In this document: positions 7,578-18,603 of the stretch, one piece after another
How positions within the stretch are numbered: the first letter of the stretch is position 1
How the letters are laid out: each line of letters starts with the position of its first letter
DNA from: Gemmatimonadota bacterium
Lineage (GTDB): Bacteria; Gemmatimonadota; Gemmatimonadetes; Gemmatimonadales; GWC2-71-9
Reading direction: 5' to 3'
Assembly: GCA_040388535.1 (NCBI GenBank)
Contig: JAZKBR010000002.1
Location: forward strand, 962,838-1,026,837
DNA: 64,000 nucleotides
The notes under the pieces: model-generated
The model's input: only the letters and a program-made list of their open reading frames with translations
Database searches by the model: none
What the model was told of the DNA's origin: nothing
Position numbers and translations under genes: made by a program

Positions 7578-9840
7578 GGCGTCGGCGCATCGCTCCGAGG
7601 AGACGATCACCCTCCCCGTGGAGGGGATGACCTGCACCGCGTGCCAGGCCCGGATCCAGTCCGCGCTGCAACGCGAGCCCGGGGTCAATCAGGCCGACGT
7701 GAACGTGATGCTGGCCAACGCGACCGTGCGCTTCGATCCCGCGCAACTCACCCCCGGCCGTCTCGTCGAGGTGATCGAGGCCACTGGCTACGGCGCCTCG
7801 TTGCCAGTCGAGAATCGTTCGGCGATCGACGAACAATCCGCGCGCGACGTGGCCCAGCAGGACGAATACCGCGAGCTGCGCTTCAAGGCAGTAGTTACCG
7901 GCATCCTCGGCGTGGTCGCGATGCTGTTGTCGATGCCGATGATGACGGGAGCCGCGCACGGAAACGGCGCCTCCCCGCTGGTGGGATGGACGTTGCTCGC
8001 ACTCGCCGTCTTCGTGATGAGCTGGACCGGTCGCCACTTCTATCAGCGCGCCTGGATCGCCTTCCGGCACCATTCGGCCGACATGAACACGCTCGTTGCC
8101 GTTGGCACCGGTGCCGCGTTCCTCTACTCGGTCGTGGCCACGGCAATGCCGGGTCTGTTCACGAGTCGCGGACTCGCACCGGACAGCTACTTCGAGGCCG
8201 TGATCCTGATCATCGCCTTCATTCTCGCCGGCAACACGCTCGAGGCGCGCGCCAAGCGCAACACCAGCACGGCGCTGCGTGCGCTGGCACAGTTGCAGCC
8301 GGCCACGGCGAGGGTGATGCGTGATGGGGCCGAGATCGATCTCCCCATCGATGCTGTCACTGCGGGCGACGAAGTCCTGGTGCGGCCGGGCGAGCGGATC
8401 GCGGTCGACGGCGAGGTGTTCTGGGGCGAAAGCACCGCCGACGAGGCGATGCTCACGGGGGAGTCGCTCCCGGTGCCCAAGCGAGCAGGCGATCGCGTCA
8501 TCGGCGGGACCATCAACGGCACCGGTGCGCTTCGCATTCGTGCCACCACCCTCGGCGCTGACTCGGTGCTCGCGCGCATCGTGCAGCTGATGCGCGACGC
8601 GCAGGGAAGCCGGGCGCCGATCCAGCGCCTCGCCGACCGGATCAGCGGAATCTTTGTTCCGGTCGTGATCTCGCTCGCCATCACCACCTTCGTCGTATGG
8701 TATCTCGCGGCGGATCAGGCGCCTGCGGTTCGCGCCTTCGCCGCGAGTGTCGCCGTGCTGATCATCGCCTGCCCCTGCGCCATGGGGCTCGCCGTGCCCA
8801 CCGCCGTGATGGTGGCCACGGGCCGCGGCGCCGCGCTCGGCATCCTCATCAAGGGTGGCGAGGCGCTGCAGCGATCGGGTGATGTCGACACCGTGGTGCT
8901 CGACAAGACCGGCACCGTCACCGAAGGCGCCCCAGCCGTCACCGAGATCGTGCTGGCACCGGCGGGACAATTCGACGAGGACGAGCTGCTCGTCCTTGCC
9001 GCCGCACTCGAGGCCGCCTCACAGCATCCGATTGCCGCGGCCGTGGTGCAGTCGGCGAAGAACCGCCGTCTCGTGGTGCCGCCGGCGTCGCAGTTCCAGT
9101 CGATCACCGGCCAGGGGATCACCGGCATCGCCGACGGCCACGCCGTCCTGGTGGGTAACGCCGCCTTGCTGAAGCAGTGGAGCGTGGATGTCGCGCCACT
9201 GAGCATCCAGGCTACCACCCTCGCGACCCAGGGGCGGACCACCGTTTACGTGGCGATCGATGGTGCACTCGCCGGTCTGCTTGCCATTGCCGATCCGGTG
9301 CGCACCAGTACGCCCGCCGCCATCGCCCGGCTCCGCGCACTCGGACTCGATGTCGTGCTCCTCACCGGCGATCAGCAGGCCACGGCCGACGCGGTCGCCC
9401 GCGCGGTCGGGATTGCGACCGTGATTGCCGGTGTCCTCCCCGAGGGGAAGGTGGCCGAGATCGAGCGTCTCCAGCGCGCCGGCAAGGTTGTGGCGATGGT
9501 CGGCGACGGCATCAACGATGCGCCCGCCCTGGCGCGCGCCGACATCGGCATCGCGATGGGGGGCGGCACCGACGTCGCCGTCGAAGCCGCCGATATCGCC
9601 CTCATGCGCGCCGATCTTGGCGGCGTGGCCGACGCGATCGAGCTGTCGCGTCGCACGATGCGGACGATGCGCCAGAATCTCTTCTGGGCCTTCGCCTACA
9701 ACGTCATCGGCATCCCAATCGCCGCCGGCGTGCTCTATCCCTCCACCGGCCTGCTCCTCTCACCGGTGATCGCCAGCGCGGCGATGGCGTTGAGCAGCGT
9801 CAGCGTGGTCACGAATAGTCTGAGACTCAAAGCAGGATGA
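7561..9840 (+). CDS. copA: copper-exporting P-type ATPase CopA
   Basis: The 759-residue P1B-type ATPase pumps Cu(I) out of the cytosol. An N-terminal HMA domain has GMTCTAC (C25, C28). Eight predicted helices follow. The actuator motif TGES, the intramembrane CPC at 404-406 (with the downstream helix ligands expected of P1B-1), the phosphorylated D448 in DKTGT, the nucleotide-binding SQHP, and GDGINDAPA at about 648 are all present. It ends with the operon's third coding overlap. The TGA stop coincides with the first unit of a GATGACA repeat array. Confidence 0.96.
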   Translation: MHTTPEASAHRSEETITLPVEGMTCTACQARIQSALQREPGVNQADVNVMLANATVRFDPAQLTPGRLVEVIEATGYGASLPVENRSAIDEQSARDVAQQDEYRELRFKAVVTGILGVVAMLLSMPMMTGAAHGNGASPLVGWTLLALAVFVMSWTGRHFYQRAWIAFRHHSADMNTLVAVGTGAAFLYSVVATAMPGLFTSRGLAPDSYFEAVILIIAFILAGNTLEARAKRNTSTALRALAQLQPATARVMRDGAEIDLPIDAVTAGDEVLVRPGERIAVDGEVFWGESTADEAMLTGESLPVPKRAGDRVIGGTINGTGALRIRATTLGADSVLARIVQLMRDAQGSRAPIQRLADRISGIFVPVVISLAITTFVVWYLAADQAPAVRAFAASVAVLIIACPCAMGLAVPTAVMVATGRGAALGILIKGGEALQRSGDVDTVVLDKTGTVTEGAPAVTEIVLAPAGQFDEDELLVLAAALEAASQHPIAAAVVQSAKNRRLVVPPASQFQSITGQGITGIADGHAVLVGNAALLKQWSVDVAPLSIQATTLATQGRTTVYVAIDGALAGLLAIADPVRTSTPAAIARLRALGLDVVLLTGDQQATADAVARAVGIATVIAGVLPEGKVAEIERLQRAGKVVAMVGDGINDAPALARADIGIAMGGGTDVAVEAADIALMRADLGGVADAIELSRRTMRTMRQNLFWAFAYNVIGIPIAAGVLYPSTGLLLSPVIASAAMALSSVSVVTNSLRLKAG

Positions 9841-9995
9841 CAGTTGACGGATGACAGATGACAGATGACAGATGACAGATGACAGATGACGGATGGCTCT
9901 TCTGGGATGCTCGTGAATCATTCCGTCGTTCGCCGGCCGCCCGTCATCCACTAATCACCATCTGTCATCTGTCATCTGTCATCCATCAACCCTCA
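9838..9995. repeat. inverted GATGACA heptamer arms
   Basis: At least six near-perfect GATGACA units run from the copA stop codon to about 9895. Complementary TGTCATC units follow at about 9958-9995, just before csoR. About 60 bases of unique sequence separate the arms. The TGA in each unit of the left arm closes all forward frames within 21 bases. The palindromic core seen at other loci is absent here. Confidence 0.9.
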
Positions 9996-10012
9996 ACAGA
10001 GGAGCCTCCCGC

Positions 10013-10297
10013 ATGCACAAAGCTTCACACGTCCCGTCAGAGACCAAAGAGGCGTTGACCAAGCGCCTCCGCCGCATCGAGGGCCAGATCCGTGGCCTGC
10101 AGAAGATGGTCGATGAGGAACGCTACTGCGCCGATGTGCTGGTGCAGATTGCGTCGGTGCAGGAAGCATTGCGCAGTGTTGGCAAGTTGCTGCTGCAGAA
10201 TCATCTCACCCACTGTGTCAGCGGGGCGATCAGGTCGGGCGATGCAGCGGAAGGAGAGCGGGTGGTCGAGGAACTCGTGGAGCTGTGGGGGCGCTAG
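10013..10297 (+). CDS. csoR: CsoR-type copper-sensing repressor (DUF156)
   Basis: The product has 94 residues of the all-helical CsoR/FrmR family. The Cu(I) ligands of CsoR, Cys-x24-His-x3-Cys, are present at C39, H64 and C68, with the same spacing as in the Mycobacterium tuberculosis protein; FrmR-type formaldehyde sensors lack this set. It should bind the TTACCC-n5-GGGTAA site in front of copZ and release it on binding Cu(I). It lies on the same strand as copA but is separated by a 170-base repeat region, so it may be read through from the operon or have its own promoter. It is convergent with the MFS gene, with only five bases between them. Confidence 0.93.
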   Translation: MHKASHVPSETKEALTKRLRRIEGQIRGLQKMVDEERYCADVLVQIASVQEALRSVGKLLLQNHLTHCVSGAIRSGDAAEGERVVEELVELWGR

Positions 10298-10302
10298 CCG
10301 CG

Positions 10303-11808
10303 TCAGCGCTTCTTCGCCACCCGTGCCATATCGCGGGTCACGGTTTTCATCGCCCCCAGCATCACTACACCACCGAAGAGCGCCACCACCGGGAGTACCA
10401 TCACGGCGCGATCGAGGCCGAAGCGATCGGAGAGTGAGCCGACCAGCGGAAAGGCGATGGCGTCACCCGCGAGATGGATGAACAGCAGGTAAGCTCCGCT
10501 CACAGTCGCGCCGATGCGGGCAGGCACAACGTCGAAGATCACCGCCGCCATCGGTCCGTTGTACCACGACAGGAAGAAGAAGGCCACTGCGAACACCGGC
10601 ATGAAGACGTCGATGTCACGCACCGTGAGCAGCCAGATGGCGAGCGGGCCGCCGACCAGGAAACCAACTGCCACGGTCAGCACCCGGCCACGATCGGTCC
10701 ATCGCTTGAGCAGGTCGGCAATGAACCCGCCGGCAATCGCCCCCAGAACGCCCGAGAGCAATCCCCACTTGCCAAGCAGCCCCGCAGCCGTGCCGTTGCT
10801 GAGCGAGAACTCCCGCGTCATGAACGTTGGGCCCCACCCGACGATGCCGTTCATCCCGAACGAGATCATCGCCCCCGCCACAAAGACGTAGACCAGCGTC
10901 GGCGTACGCAGCACCAGCCGGCTCGCGTGGAGCAGGTCGTCAACGGCGCTCTCGAGTTCAGGAGTGAACGGCGTCTCCTCGCGGCGGTCGAGTTGCAGCA
11001 GCCGGACCCAGCGGAAGATCGTGAGGGCAACGCCGAGCCCGATCGCGGCGGCGAGCACGGCGGTATCCTTGCGAGAGTCGACACCGTACTCCCGATTCAA
11101 TGCCCACGCCGCCACCAGCCCGATGAGCGTCATGCCGAGCACGGGGTACAGCTGGCGGAACAGGCCCCGCACGCCAATCTCCAAATCGTGCAGCAGCGAT
11201 TTCACCGTGAGCGGTTCGTCGTGGCGAGTGGGGTCCTTGAGTTGATACACCAGCACGGCACAGAGAAATCCCGGGAGACCCACTGCCATGAACGCCACGC
11301 GCCAGCCGTAGATCCCTTCGAGCCACCCGCCGAGCAGCAGGCCCAGCACACCGCCGACTGGAATGCCCGCCGCGAGCAGGCTCATCGCGACGGCGCGATC
11401 CTTTCCCGGGAAATAGTCGGCGACCATCGAGGCCGAGGCCGGTCCGTACGCCGCTTCGCCGATGCCGACGCTCGCGCGACAGATGAACAGCTGCCAGAAG
11501 TTGCGAACCAGCCCGCCCATGAAGGTGAACGCGCTCCAGAGCGCGACCCCGCCGGCGATCACGGCCTTGCGGCTCTTCAGGTCGCTGAGCACGCCGAAGG
11601 GAAGCGCGGCGACCGAGAAGACCAGGATATACGCCGAGCCGAGCCAGCCGAGCTGTGAATCGGTGAGTGCGAGGTCGCGCTTGATCGGCTCGAACAGCGC
11701 AAAGATGATATTGCGATCGAGATAGTTGAGCAGGTTGATGAACGACAGCAGGCCCAGCGCGAGCCATACCCGCGGCGGTGTACGCGACTCCGCCGCGCCC
11801 CGACTCAC
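10303..11808 (-). CDS. MFS transporter, spinster-like
   Basis: The product is a 12-helix major facilitator of 501 residues. Helix 1 has LLSFINLLNYLDRNIIFAL, a motif typical of spinster-like MFS carriers. The cytoplasmic loop 2-3 has GVLSDLKSRK and helix 5 has the GIPVGGVLGLLLGGWL segment. An extended central loop (about 200-290) contains two extra hydrophobic stretches, which is longer than usual. I start it at GTG 11808, which overlaps the LOG gene stop by four bases, instead of the longer in-frame start at 11844. Substrates of this family range from lipids to small organic acids, so the cargo is unknown. It is the last gene of a three-gene operon. Confidence 0.85.
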   Translation of the reverse strand: MSRGAAESRTPPRVWLALGLLSFINLLNYLDRNIIFALFEPIKRDLALTDSQLGWLGSAYILVFSVAALPFGVLSDLKSRKAVIAGGVALWSAFTFMGGLVRNFWQLFICRASVGIGEAAYGPASASMVADYFPGKDRAVAMSLLAAGIPVGGVLGLLLGGWLEGIYGWRVAFMAVGLPGFLCAVLVYQLKDPTRHDEPLTVKSLLHDLEIGVRGLFRQLYPVLGMTLIGLVAAWALNREYGVDSRKDTAVLAAAIGLGVALTIFRWVRLLQLDRREETPFTPELESAVDDLLHASRLVLRTPTLVYVFVAGAMISFGMNGIVGWGPTFMTREFSLSNGTAAGLLGKWGLLSGVLGAIAGGFIADLLKRWTDRGRVLTVAVGFLVGGPLAIWLLTVRDIDVFMPVFAVAFFFLSWYNGPMAAVIFDVVPARIGATVSGAYLLFIHLAGDAIAFPLVGSLSDRFGLDRAVMVLPVVALFGGVVMLGAMKTVTRDMARVAKKR

Positions 11809-12560
11809 GAATCGACCACCGTGACGTTGAGACGCTTGCGGCACTCCTCGATCGCGCGCACCGCTTCGGCCGGATCATCCGTCACCGTGAACAGCAGCAT
11901 GTCGGTCGATGAAATCTTCCCTTCGGCAAGCATCGTCTCCTTGAGCCAGTCGACCATGCCGCCCCAGTACTTGGTGCCGAACAGCACGACCGGGAAGTCG
12001 GAGATCTTGTCGGTCTGGATCAGGGTCAGTGCCTCGAACAGCTCGTCGAGGGTGCCGAATCCGCCCGGAAAGACCACATATCCCACGGCGTACTTCACGA
12101 ACATCGTCTTGCGCACGAAGAAGAACTTGAAATCGAGCGACTGCGTCAGGTACGGGTTGGTGTGCTGCTCGTGTGGCAGCTCGATGTTGCACCCGATCGA
12201 GAGACCGCCGGCTTCAAACGCCCCCTTGTTGGCCGCTTCCATGATGCCGGGACCGCCACCGGTCATCACCGGAACCCCGGCACGGGCGAACGCTGCGCCG
12301 GTCTCGACGGCGGCCTGGTACATCGGGTCATCGGTCTTGGTGCGCGCCGAACCGAAGATCGAGACGCCCCCGGCCACGCCCTGGAGATTCTCGAATCCCC
12401 AGACGAATTCGCCGAGGATGCGCAGGACACGCCACGAGTCGGACGAGCGCCGCACTCGCAGCGCTTCTTCCGTCAGCGGAGTATTGAGGAGCTTTTCGTC
12501 CTCAGTGGGCTTCGCGCCGACGCGCGGCCCGCTGGGGATACTGCTCGAACGCTCAGACAT
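11805..12560 (-). CDS. LOG family nucleotide 5'-monophosphate phosphoribohydrolase-like protein
   Basis: The product is a 251-residue protein with a Rossmann-like LOG fold. Motifs are SIFGSART (about 67), TGGGPGIMEAANKGAF (about 100) and the signature PGGFGTLDE (about 165-173). Proteins with this signature were long labelled lysine decarboxylases, but characterised members cleave nucleoside monophosphates, including cytokinin riboside monophosphates. Here the substrate is open. The start at ATG 12560 gives a normal family length; upstream sequence belongs to the overlapping aminotransferase gene. It overlaps both neighbours, so all three are probably cotranslated. Confidence 0.88.
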   Translation of the reverse strand: MSERSSSIPSGPRVGAKPTEDEKLLNTPLTEEALRVRRSSDSWRVLRILGEFVWGFENLQGVAGGVSIFGSARTKTDDPMYQAAVETGAAFARAGVPVMTGGGPGIMEAANKGAFEAGGLSIGCNIELPHEQHTNPYLTQSLDFKFFFVRKTMFVKYAVGYVVFPGGFGTLDELFEALTLIQTDKISDFPVVLFGTKYWGGMVDWLKETMLAEGKISSTDMLLFTVTDDPAEAVRAIEECRKRLNVTVVDS

Positions 12561-13701
12561 GGCAGAACACCTCGAGAAAGGCCCGATGATCATCGGCGAC
12601 GTTGTAGAAGTACGGTGAAACGCGGACATGCCCTGGCCGGGCATCAACAATGAACCCGGCCGCCGCCGCCCGTGCGACATCGCGGTGCGGGTCGTCGCTC
12701 GGCAACATCACGATCGCCGACCGCTCCACCGCCGTCGGTGCCATCTTCGGCACGATGCCGCGCGTCTGCGCCGCCGCGATGAGATCTTCCGTCAATGCAC
12801 TGGCGACATCACGAATGGCTGCGGCCCCGGCGGCTTCGAGCACGTCGAGCCCGCCAAGCTGGGCACACACCGGCATCATCGGCGGGGTACCGCACTCGAA
12901 CCGGCGCGCGTCATCATGCGGCGTGAACTGGGCCGGATCAAAAGCAAATTGATCGCGGTGCCCAAACCATCCGGTCGCCCCCGGCGCCAGTCCGTGCGTG
13001 CTCTCGGCGCGCGCATACAGAAAGGCCACACCGGAGCCGCCAAGCAGCCACTTGAGCCCACCCGAAGCGTAGAAGTCGACCCCCAGCGCGCGGACATCCA
13101 CCGGCAGCTGCCCCACACCGTGATAACCGTCCACGAAGGAGAGCGCCCCGCGCCGTCGCGCGATGGTCGCGATCGCGGCAACATTCTGGATCGCACCCGA
13201 CGTGAAATAGACGTGACTCGTCGCGACGAGCGCGGTGCGATCATCGACCGCCGCCTCGAACGCCTCGAGCGGGACCGACACTCCATCCGGGCTTTCCAGC
13301 AGCACCAGCTCGACATCCCGGGTGAGCCACTGATACGGCACCGTGGGGAAATCGAGGGCCGTGGTGACGATCCGGCGACGCCGCGTGGTGTCCAGCGCGC
13401 TTCCCACTGTCGACAGAATGCTCGACAGCGACGGATGCAGGGCGATCTCGCCGACATCGGCACCGATCAGGGCCGCATATCGGCCTCGCAGCTCGCCGAG
13501 CGCCTCCCACCAGACGTCGTACCAGTTGGCGGCGCCACGCGCTTCCCACTGGTCCAGAAAGGTGTTGACCCGCTGGCGCGACGCTCGGGACAACGGCCCC
13601 AGCGAGCACGAATTGAGGTAGGTCGTCTGCTCGAAGATCGGAAATTCGCGGCGCCAGTGGGCGAGGGGCTGATCCTGCGCCGGGGAAGGGGTGTGCGGCA
13701 T
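12553..13701 (-). CDS. class V aminotransferase-like PLP enzyme
   Basis: The product is a 382-residue fold-type I PLP enzyme of the class V group, which includes kynureninases, cysteine desulfurases and isopenicillin N epimerase-like proteins. It shows the N-terminal segment YLNSCSLGPL, a cofactor-binding Asp in FVDGYHGVGQ (D201) and the Schiff-base lysine in SGGLKWL (K217). No desulfurase Cys loop is evident, which argues against IscS/SufS. The product is unknown. It is the first gene of a minus-strand operon with the LOG protein and MFS carrier, which might form a small salvage or export pathway; that is inference. Confidence 0.82.
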   Translation of the reverse strand: MPHTPSPAQDQPLAHWRREFPIFEQTTYLNSCSLGPLSRASRQRVNTFLDQWEARGAANWYDVWWEALGELRGRYAALIGADVGEIALHPSLSSILSTVGSALDTTRRRRIVTTALDFPTVPYQWLTRDVELVLLESPDGVSVPLEAFEAAVDDRTALVATSHVYFTSGAIQNVAAIATIARRRGALSFVDGYHGVGQLPVDVRALGVDFYASGGLKWLLGGSGVAFLYARAESTHGLAPGATGWFGHRDQFAFDPAQFTPHDDARRFECGTPPMMPVCAQLGGLDVLEAAGAAAIRDVASALTEDLIAAAQTRGIVPKMAPTAVERSAIVMLPSDDPHRDVARAAAAGFIVDARPGHVRVSPYFYNVADDHRAFLEVFCHV

Positions 13702-13767
13702 TGCCGGAATATAGGGACGGCAGCCGCGGCAGATGACACCGGCCTGCGCTCCCCCTACGTTCCACGC

Positions 13768-14054
13768 GTGAGCAACGAACTCGACCTCGACCCCCGTTAC
13801 CGCGGCACCTGGCCCGCCCTCACCGCGGCGCTCACGATACGTGCGCTCGTGTCGCCCCGTCTGGCGCTCGACCTGCTCCGGACCGCCTGGGCATTCCGCC
13901 GTCGCGACTGGTACCGACTCGCCCCGTTTCTCCCCGTGCCCGATGCCACCTACCTGCGCTGGCGGATGTACACCGCCTACGGCAGCGAAGGGGCCGTCCC
14001 GCCCGTCGAGGACGTCATTCGTTTTGCGCGCTGGCGGCGCGAGACGATGGGACT

Positions 14055-14058
<4 letters not shown>
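13768..14058 (+). CDS. small conserved-type protein upstream of ndh
   Basis: The product has 96 residues from GTG 13768. It is rich in Arg, Trp and Tyr, with repeated aromatic/basic segments such as TAWAFRRRDWYRLAPFLPV and RWRRETMGL. No signal peptide, helix bundle or known domain is evident. The next gene starts on ATGA within its stop codon, which supports translation and a link to the NADH dehydrogenase. It could be an accessory factor of that enzyme; I do not recognise it. Confidence 0.65.
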
Positions 14059-15340
<1,282 letters not shown>

Positions 15341-15344
<4 letters not shown>

Positions 15345-16291
15345 CGCTGCCGACGGCGGCCGAGGTCAAGGAGGAGGCGCGCCGCATCGGCTTTGTCGCC
15401 TGCGGCATCGCCGACCTGCAGCCGAGTCGTCGCGGCGATGCGCTCGACGCGTGGCTCGCGGCCGGCTACGGTGGCACGATGCGCTACCTCCATCGCCAGG
15501 CGAAGAAGCGCAAGCTCCCGGCAACCGCGACCCCGGGCGCCGTGCGCGCGATTGTCGTCCTCGAGAACTATGCGGCCCCCGCCGACGAACTCCCCGCCAC
15601 TGGTGATCGCTTCAAGGTGGCGCGCTACGCCCGGGGAATGGATTACCACCTCGTTACGCACGGGCGGCTGCACCGACTCGCCGAGTGGCTCAAGGGCCGC
15701 GGCGCCGGGCTCGCGCACGTCTGGATCGATGATGGCCCCGTGCCCGAGCGCGAACTCGGTGAACGCGCCGGACTGGGGTGGATCGGCAAGAACACGATGC
15801 TGATCCATCCGCGGATCGGCTCATGGACTTTCATCGGCACCATCTTCACCGATGTGCCGTTCGATGTCGACGCGCCGATCGACACCGATCGATGTGGCAG
15901 CTGCACGCGCTGCCTCGATGCCTGTCCGACCGATGCCTTCGTGGCGGAGCGTTCGCTCGACGCCACGCGCTGTCTCTCGTATCTCACGATCGAATACAAG
16001 AACGCCCTTCCCGACGCGCTGCTGCCGCAGTGGGATGGCTGGGCGTTCGGATGCGATGTCTGCAACACGGTCTGCCCCTGGAACGAGAAGTTCGCGGTGG
16101 CCACGACCGTGACCGAATTCGCGCGGCGCGACCATCCCGATCGGCGCGACCCTGCCGCCTTCGACACGCTCACAGAAACAGAGTACCAGCAACGCTATGG
16201 CGACACTCCACTGGCGCGCCCCGGTCTCGACCGGATGCGCCGCAACCTGCGCGCAGCAGTCGCTGCGCCCGATTCCGTGATCGAGCGATGA
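15341..16291 (+). CDS. queG: epoxyqueuosine reductase QueG
   Basis: This enzyme performs the last step of queuosine synthesis in tRNA, reducing epoxyqueuosine with cobalamin and two [4Fe-4S] clusters. The 316 residues include the cobalamin-domain start (FVACGIADL, GYGGTMRYL), DDGPVPERELGERAGLGWIG, and the two cluster motifs CGSCTRCLDACP (from about 185) and CDVCNTVCPWN (from about 238). The C-terminal HEAT-like extension of longer QueG proteins is short here. It starts on ATGA at the ndh stop. No queuosine biosynthesis partner is in the window. Confidence 0.93.
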
Positions 16292-16671
16292 CACCAGCAC
16301 TCCATTCCTTCGCCATCTTCGTGACCGACCTCGAGCGGGCACGCATCTTCTACGAGGAACAACTCGGCCTCCCACTCTGGAAGAGGGGTTCCTTCGGTTT
16401 CGAATTTCTCGAAGGACCGCCGCACCTCGGCGTCCACCCCGCCGAGCACCCGGAGGCCAAGGCACTGGTCGGTCGGCACACCGGCATCACCTTCGCGGTG
16501 CCGGAGCTGCTCGCGCTCTGCTCGCGGCTGGGCGAGGCAGGCGTCCGCTTTATCGCCGAGCCCACGCAGCAGGGGTTCGGAATCATGGCTATGATTGCCG
16601 ATCCGGATGGCAACATCTTCGCCCTCTGGGAAGACAACATCACCGATCCGCCGAAAGACGTCAGCGCATGA
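16288..16671 (+). CDS. VOC superfamily (glyoxalase-like) protein
   Basis: The product has 127 residues and one VOC module pair. It begins with HSFAIFVTDLERARIFYEEQLGLP, the classic first beta-alpha unit, and ends with MIADPDGNIFALWE, the second metal-binding strand. Two of the usual ligands are seen (H6 and the last Glu); the substrate cannot be inferred. It sits between queG and the aldolase with four-base overlaps on both sides. Confidence 0.85.
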   Translation: MTPALHSFAIFVTDLERARIFYEEQLGLPLWKRGSFGFEFLEGPPHLGVHPAEHPEAKALVGRHTGITFAVPELLALCSRLGEAGVRFIAEPTQQGFGIMAMIADPDGNIFALWEDNITDPPKDVSA

Positions 16672-17702
16672 GCCTCCCGCGAGAATTTGCGAGCGATAAC
16701 ACCGCGCCGGTGCATCCGGCCGTGATGGCCGCACTCACCGCCGCCAATGCCGGCCCGGCAGTGGCCTACGGCGATGATCCCTGGACCGATCGCGCCCGCA
16801 AGTGGTTCCACCGCGAGTTCGGCCCGGAGACCGCCGTCTTCTTCGCCTGGAATGGCACCGGCGCCAATGTGGTCTCGTTGCGTGCGCTGGTGCGACCGTT
16901 TCAGGCCGTGATCTGCACCGAGCAGGCGCACATCAATGTCGATGAATGCGGCGCGCCCGAACTGCTGGCCGGCTGCAAGCTCATCGATGTGCCGACGCCC
17001 GACGGCAAGCTCACACCAGCGATGGTGCGCGCAGCAGCCGAAGGAATTGGCAACGAACATCACGTCCAGCCCGCGGCGATCTCGATCACCCAGGTCACCG
17101 AATACGGCACCGTCTACACCCGCGATGAGCTGATCGCCCTCTGTCGCACGGCGAAGGAAATCGGCATGCGCGTGCATATGGACGGGGCCCGCATCGCCAA
17201 CGCGGCGGCATCACTGCGCCTGACCTTGCGGGCCATCACCAAGGATGTCGGCGTCGACATCCTGTCGTTCGGCGCCACCAAGAACGGCGGGATGGGGGCC
17301 GAAGCGATTGTGGTCTTCGATCCCGCGCTGGCCACCGAACTCCGCTTTCTGCGGAAGCAGTCGGCGCAGCTCGCGTCCAAGATGCGCTACCTCTCCTCCC
17401 AGTTCCTGGCGCTCGCAGAAGATGATCTCTGGCTCAGCAATGCCCAGCACGCCAACGCGATGGCGCGGCGTCTGGCCACGGGAGTCCGCGGCATCAGCGG
17501 CGTGCGGATCACCCAGTCGGTCGATGGCAGCGCCGTCTTTGCGGTGCTGCCGCGGGAGGTCATCGAGCGGCTGCAGCAGAAATTCCATTTCTACGTCTGG
17601 AACGAAGCGAAAAACGAGGTCCGCTGGATGACCAGCTGGGCCACCAGCGAAGCCGACGTCGATGAGTTCGTCAACGCGATTCGTGTCGCGATGAAGTTCT
17701 AG
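16668..17702 (+). CDS. ltaE: threonine aldolase-like PLP enzyme
   Basis: The product is a 344-residue fold-type I PLP enzyme that cleaves beta-hydroxy amino acids such as threonine to glycine and an aldehyde. Family marks are SDNTAPVHP at the N-terminus, AYGDDPWT, FAWNGTGANV, VHMDGARIANA with the PLP Asp, and SFGATKNGG with the Schiff-base lysine at about 205. These match the low-specificity L-threonine aldolase group; stereochemistry cannot be told. It is the last gene of the run, and ends a few bases before the convergent BtuF-like gene. Confidence 0.88.
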   Translation: MSLPREFASDNTAPVHPAVMAALTAANAGPAVAYGDDPWTDRARKWFHREFGPETAVFFAWNGTGANVVSLRALVRPFQAVICTEQAHINVDECGAPELLAGCKLIDVPTPDGKLTPAMVRAAAEGIGNEHHVQPAAISITQVTEYGTVYTRDELIALCRTAKEIGMRVHMDGARIANAAASLRLTLRAITKDVGVDILSFGATKNGGMGAEAIVVFDPALATELRFLRKQSAQLASKMRYLSSQFLALAEDDLWLSNAQHANAMARRLATGVRGISGVRITQSVDGSAVFAVLPREVIERLQQKFHFYVWNEAKNEVRWMTSWATSEADVDEFVNAIRVAMKF

Positions 17703-17712
17703 CGGGGCGACC

Positions 17713-18582
17713 TCAGGCGCGGAACGCTGCGGCCAGCTGCCGGATCCCCTCGACGAGTCGCGGCCCGGGGCGCGACGTGAAGGCGTTGCCATCGATCATC
17801 ACGGTTCGCCGTGATGCGAGCCACGCCCCGGCCACGGTCCCGTCGAGCAGTGCCAGTTCGGCGCGGGCGCGCTCGACACCAAATCCGCAGAGCATCACCA
17901 CCACGACATCCGGGTCGAGCGCAATGACCTCGCTCGACTCGCGTATCGCCGAGTGGCTTCCGGCGCTCGCCCCGACATCGACGCCGCCGGCAGCGGCAAT
18001 CATCTCGGGCACCCAGTGCCCCGCGAGGAAGAGCGGGTCGAGCCACTCGATGGCGACGACCCGCGGCGCGGGACCGCGGGTGTTTCGCGTGACCTCGACC
18101 CGAACCATTTCCGTCAGGGCGTCGGCCACAGCCCCCGCTTCGGCGCGCCGGCCGATCGCGACACCGAGCCGGCGAATATCCTCCCAGACGCCGGCAAGCG
18201 TGCGGCCGCTCAGTGCAACCACGTGCGGAGGATTGGCCATCGCCTGCGCGAGCCGCATCGCCTCGCCATCGGCGACGGCACAGACGTCACAGAGAACCTG
18301 GGTCACGACGATGTCGGGTGCGAGTGCCCGAAGAGTCTCGGCATCGACCCCGATCACCGAGCGCCCGGTGGCGACCGCATCCTGCACGGCCGCGTGAATC
18401 GCTCCGGAGCGGAGCTGCGGATCAATCGGTGTGGTCGTGACGCGTGGCAGGGTGGTGATATCGGGCGGCCAGTCACATTCGTGGGAGATACCCACCAGCT
18501 GATCGCGCGCACCCATCGCCACCAGCATTTCGGTAGCGCCAGGGAGGAGCGAGACGACGCGCGGGAGCAGGGGAGGTGACAT
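17713..18582 (-). CDS. BtuF-like cobalamin-binding domain protein without a signal peptide
   Basis: The product is a 289-residue helical-backbone periplasmic-binding fold of the BtuF type. It begins RVVSLLPGATEMLVAMGA and contains VGISHECDWP and a Glu-rich end typical of class III binding proteins. There is no hydrophobic signal sequence before the fold, which starts at about residue 8, and no BtuC/BtuD genes are adjacent. It may therefore be cytosolic, or use a system not obvious from sequence. Its gene is divergent from a MarR regulator with only 57 bases between start codons. Confidence 0.82.
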   Translation of the reverse strand: MSPPLLPRVVSLLPGATEMLVAMGARDQLVGISHECDWPPDITTLPRVTTTPIDPQLRSGAIHAAVQDAVATGRSVIGVDAETLRALAPDIVVTQVLCDVCAVADGEAMRLAQAMANPPHVVALSGRTLAGVWEDIRRLGVAIGRRAEAGAVADALTEMVRVEVTRNTRGPAPRVVAIEWLDPLFLAGHWVPEMIAAAGGVDVGASAGSHSAIRESSEVIALDPDVVVVMLCGFGVERARAELALLDGTVAGAWLASRRTVMIDGNAFTSRPGPRLVEGIRQLAAAFRA

Positions 18583-18603
18583 TGCCCCAAAGATAGGCTC
18601 CCC

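Noticed and set aside
7420-8970. Long minus-strand open frame (516 codons) opposite copA
   Set aside because: It lies entirely under copA and copZ-operon genes with complete family motifs; its product is low-complexity His/Arg/Gly, typical of the antisense of GC-rich genes.
9838-9995. Possible CRISPR array
   Set aside because: Units are only 7 bases, directly tandem with no unique spacers, and no cas genes are present.
10474-11658. Plus-strand open frame of 394 codons opposite the MFS gene
   Set aside because: Product is rich in Arg, His, Gln and Glu without hydrophobic core; the opposite strand encodes a full 12-helix carrier.
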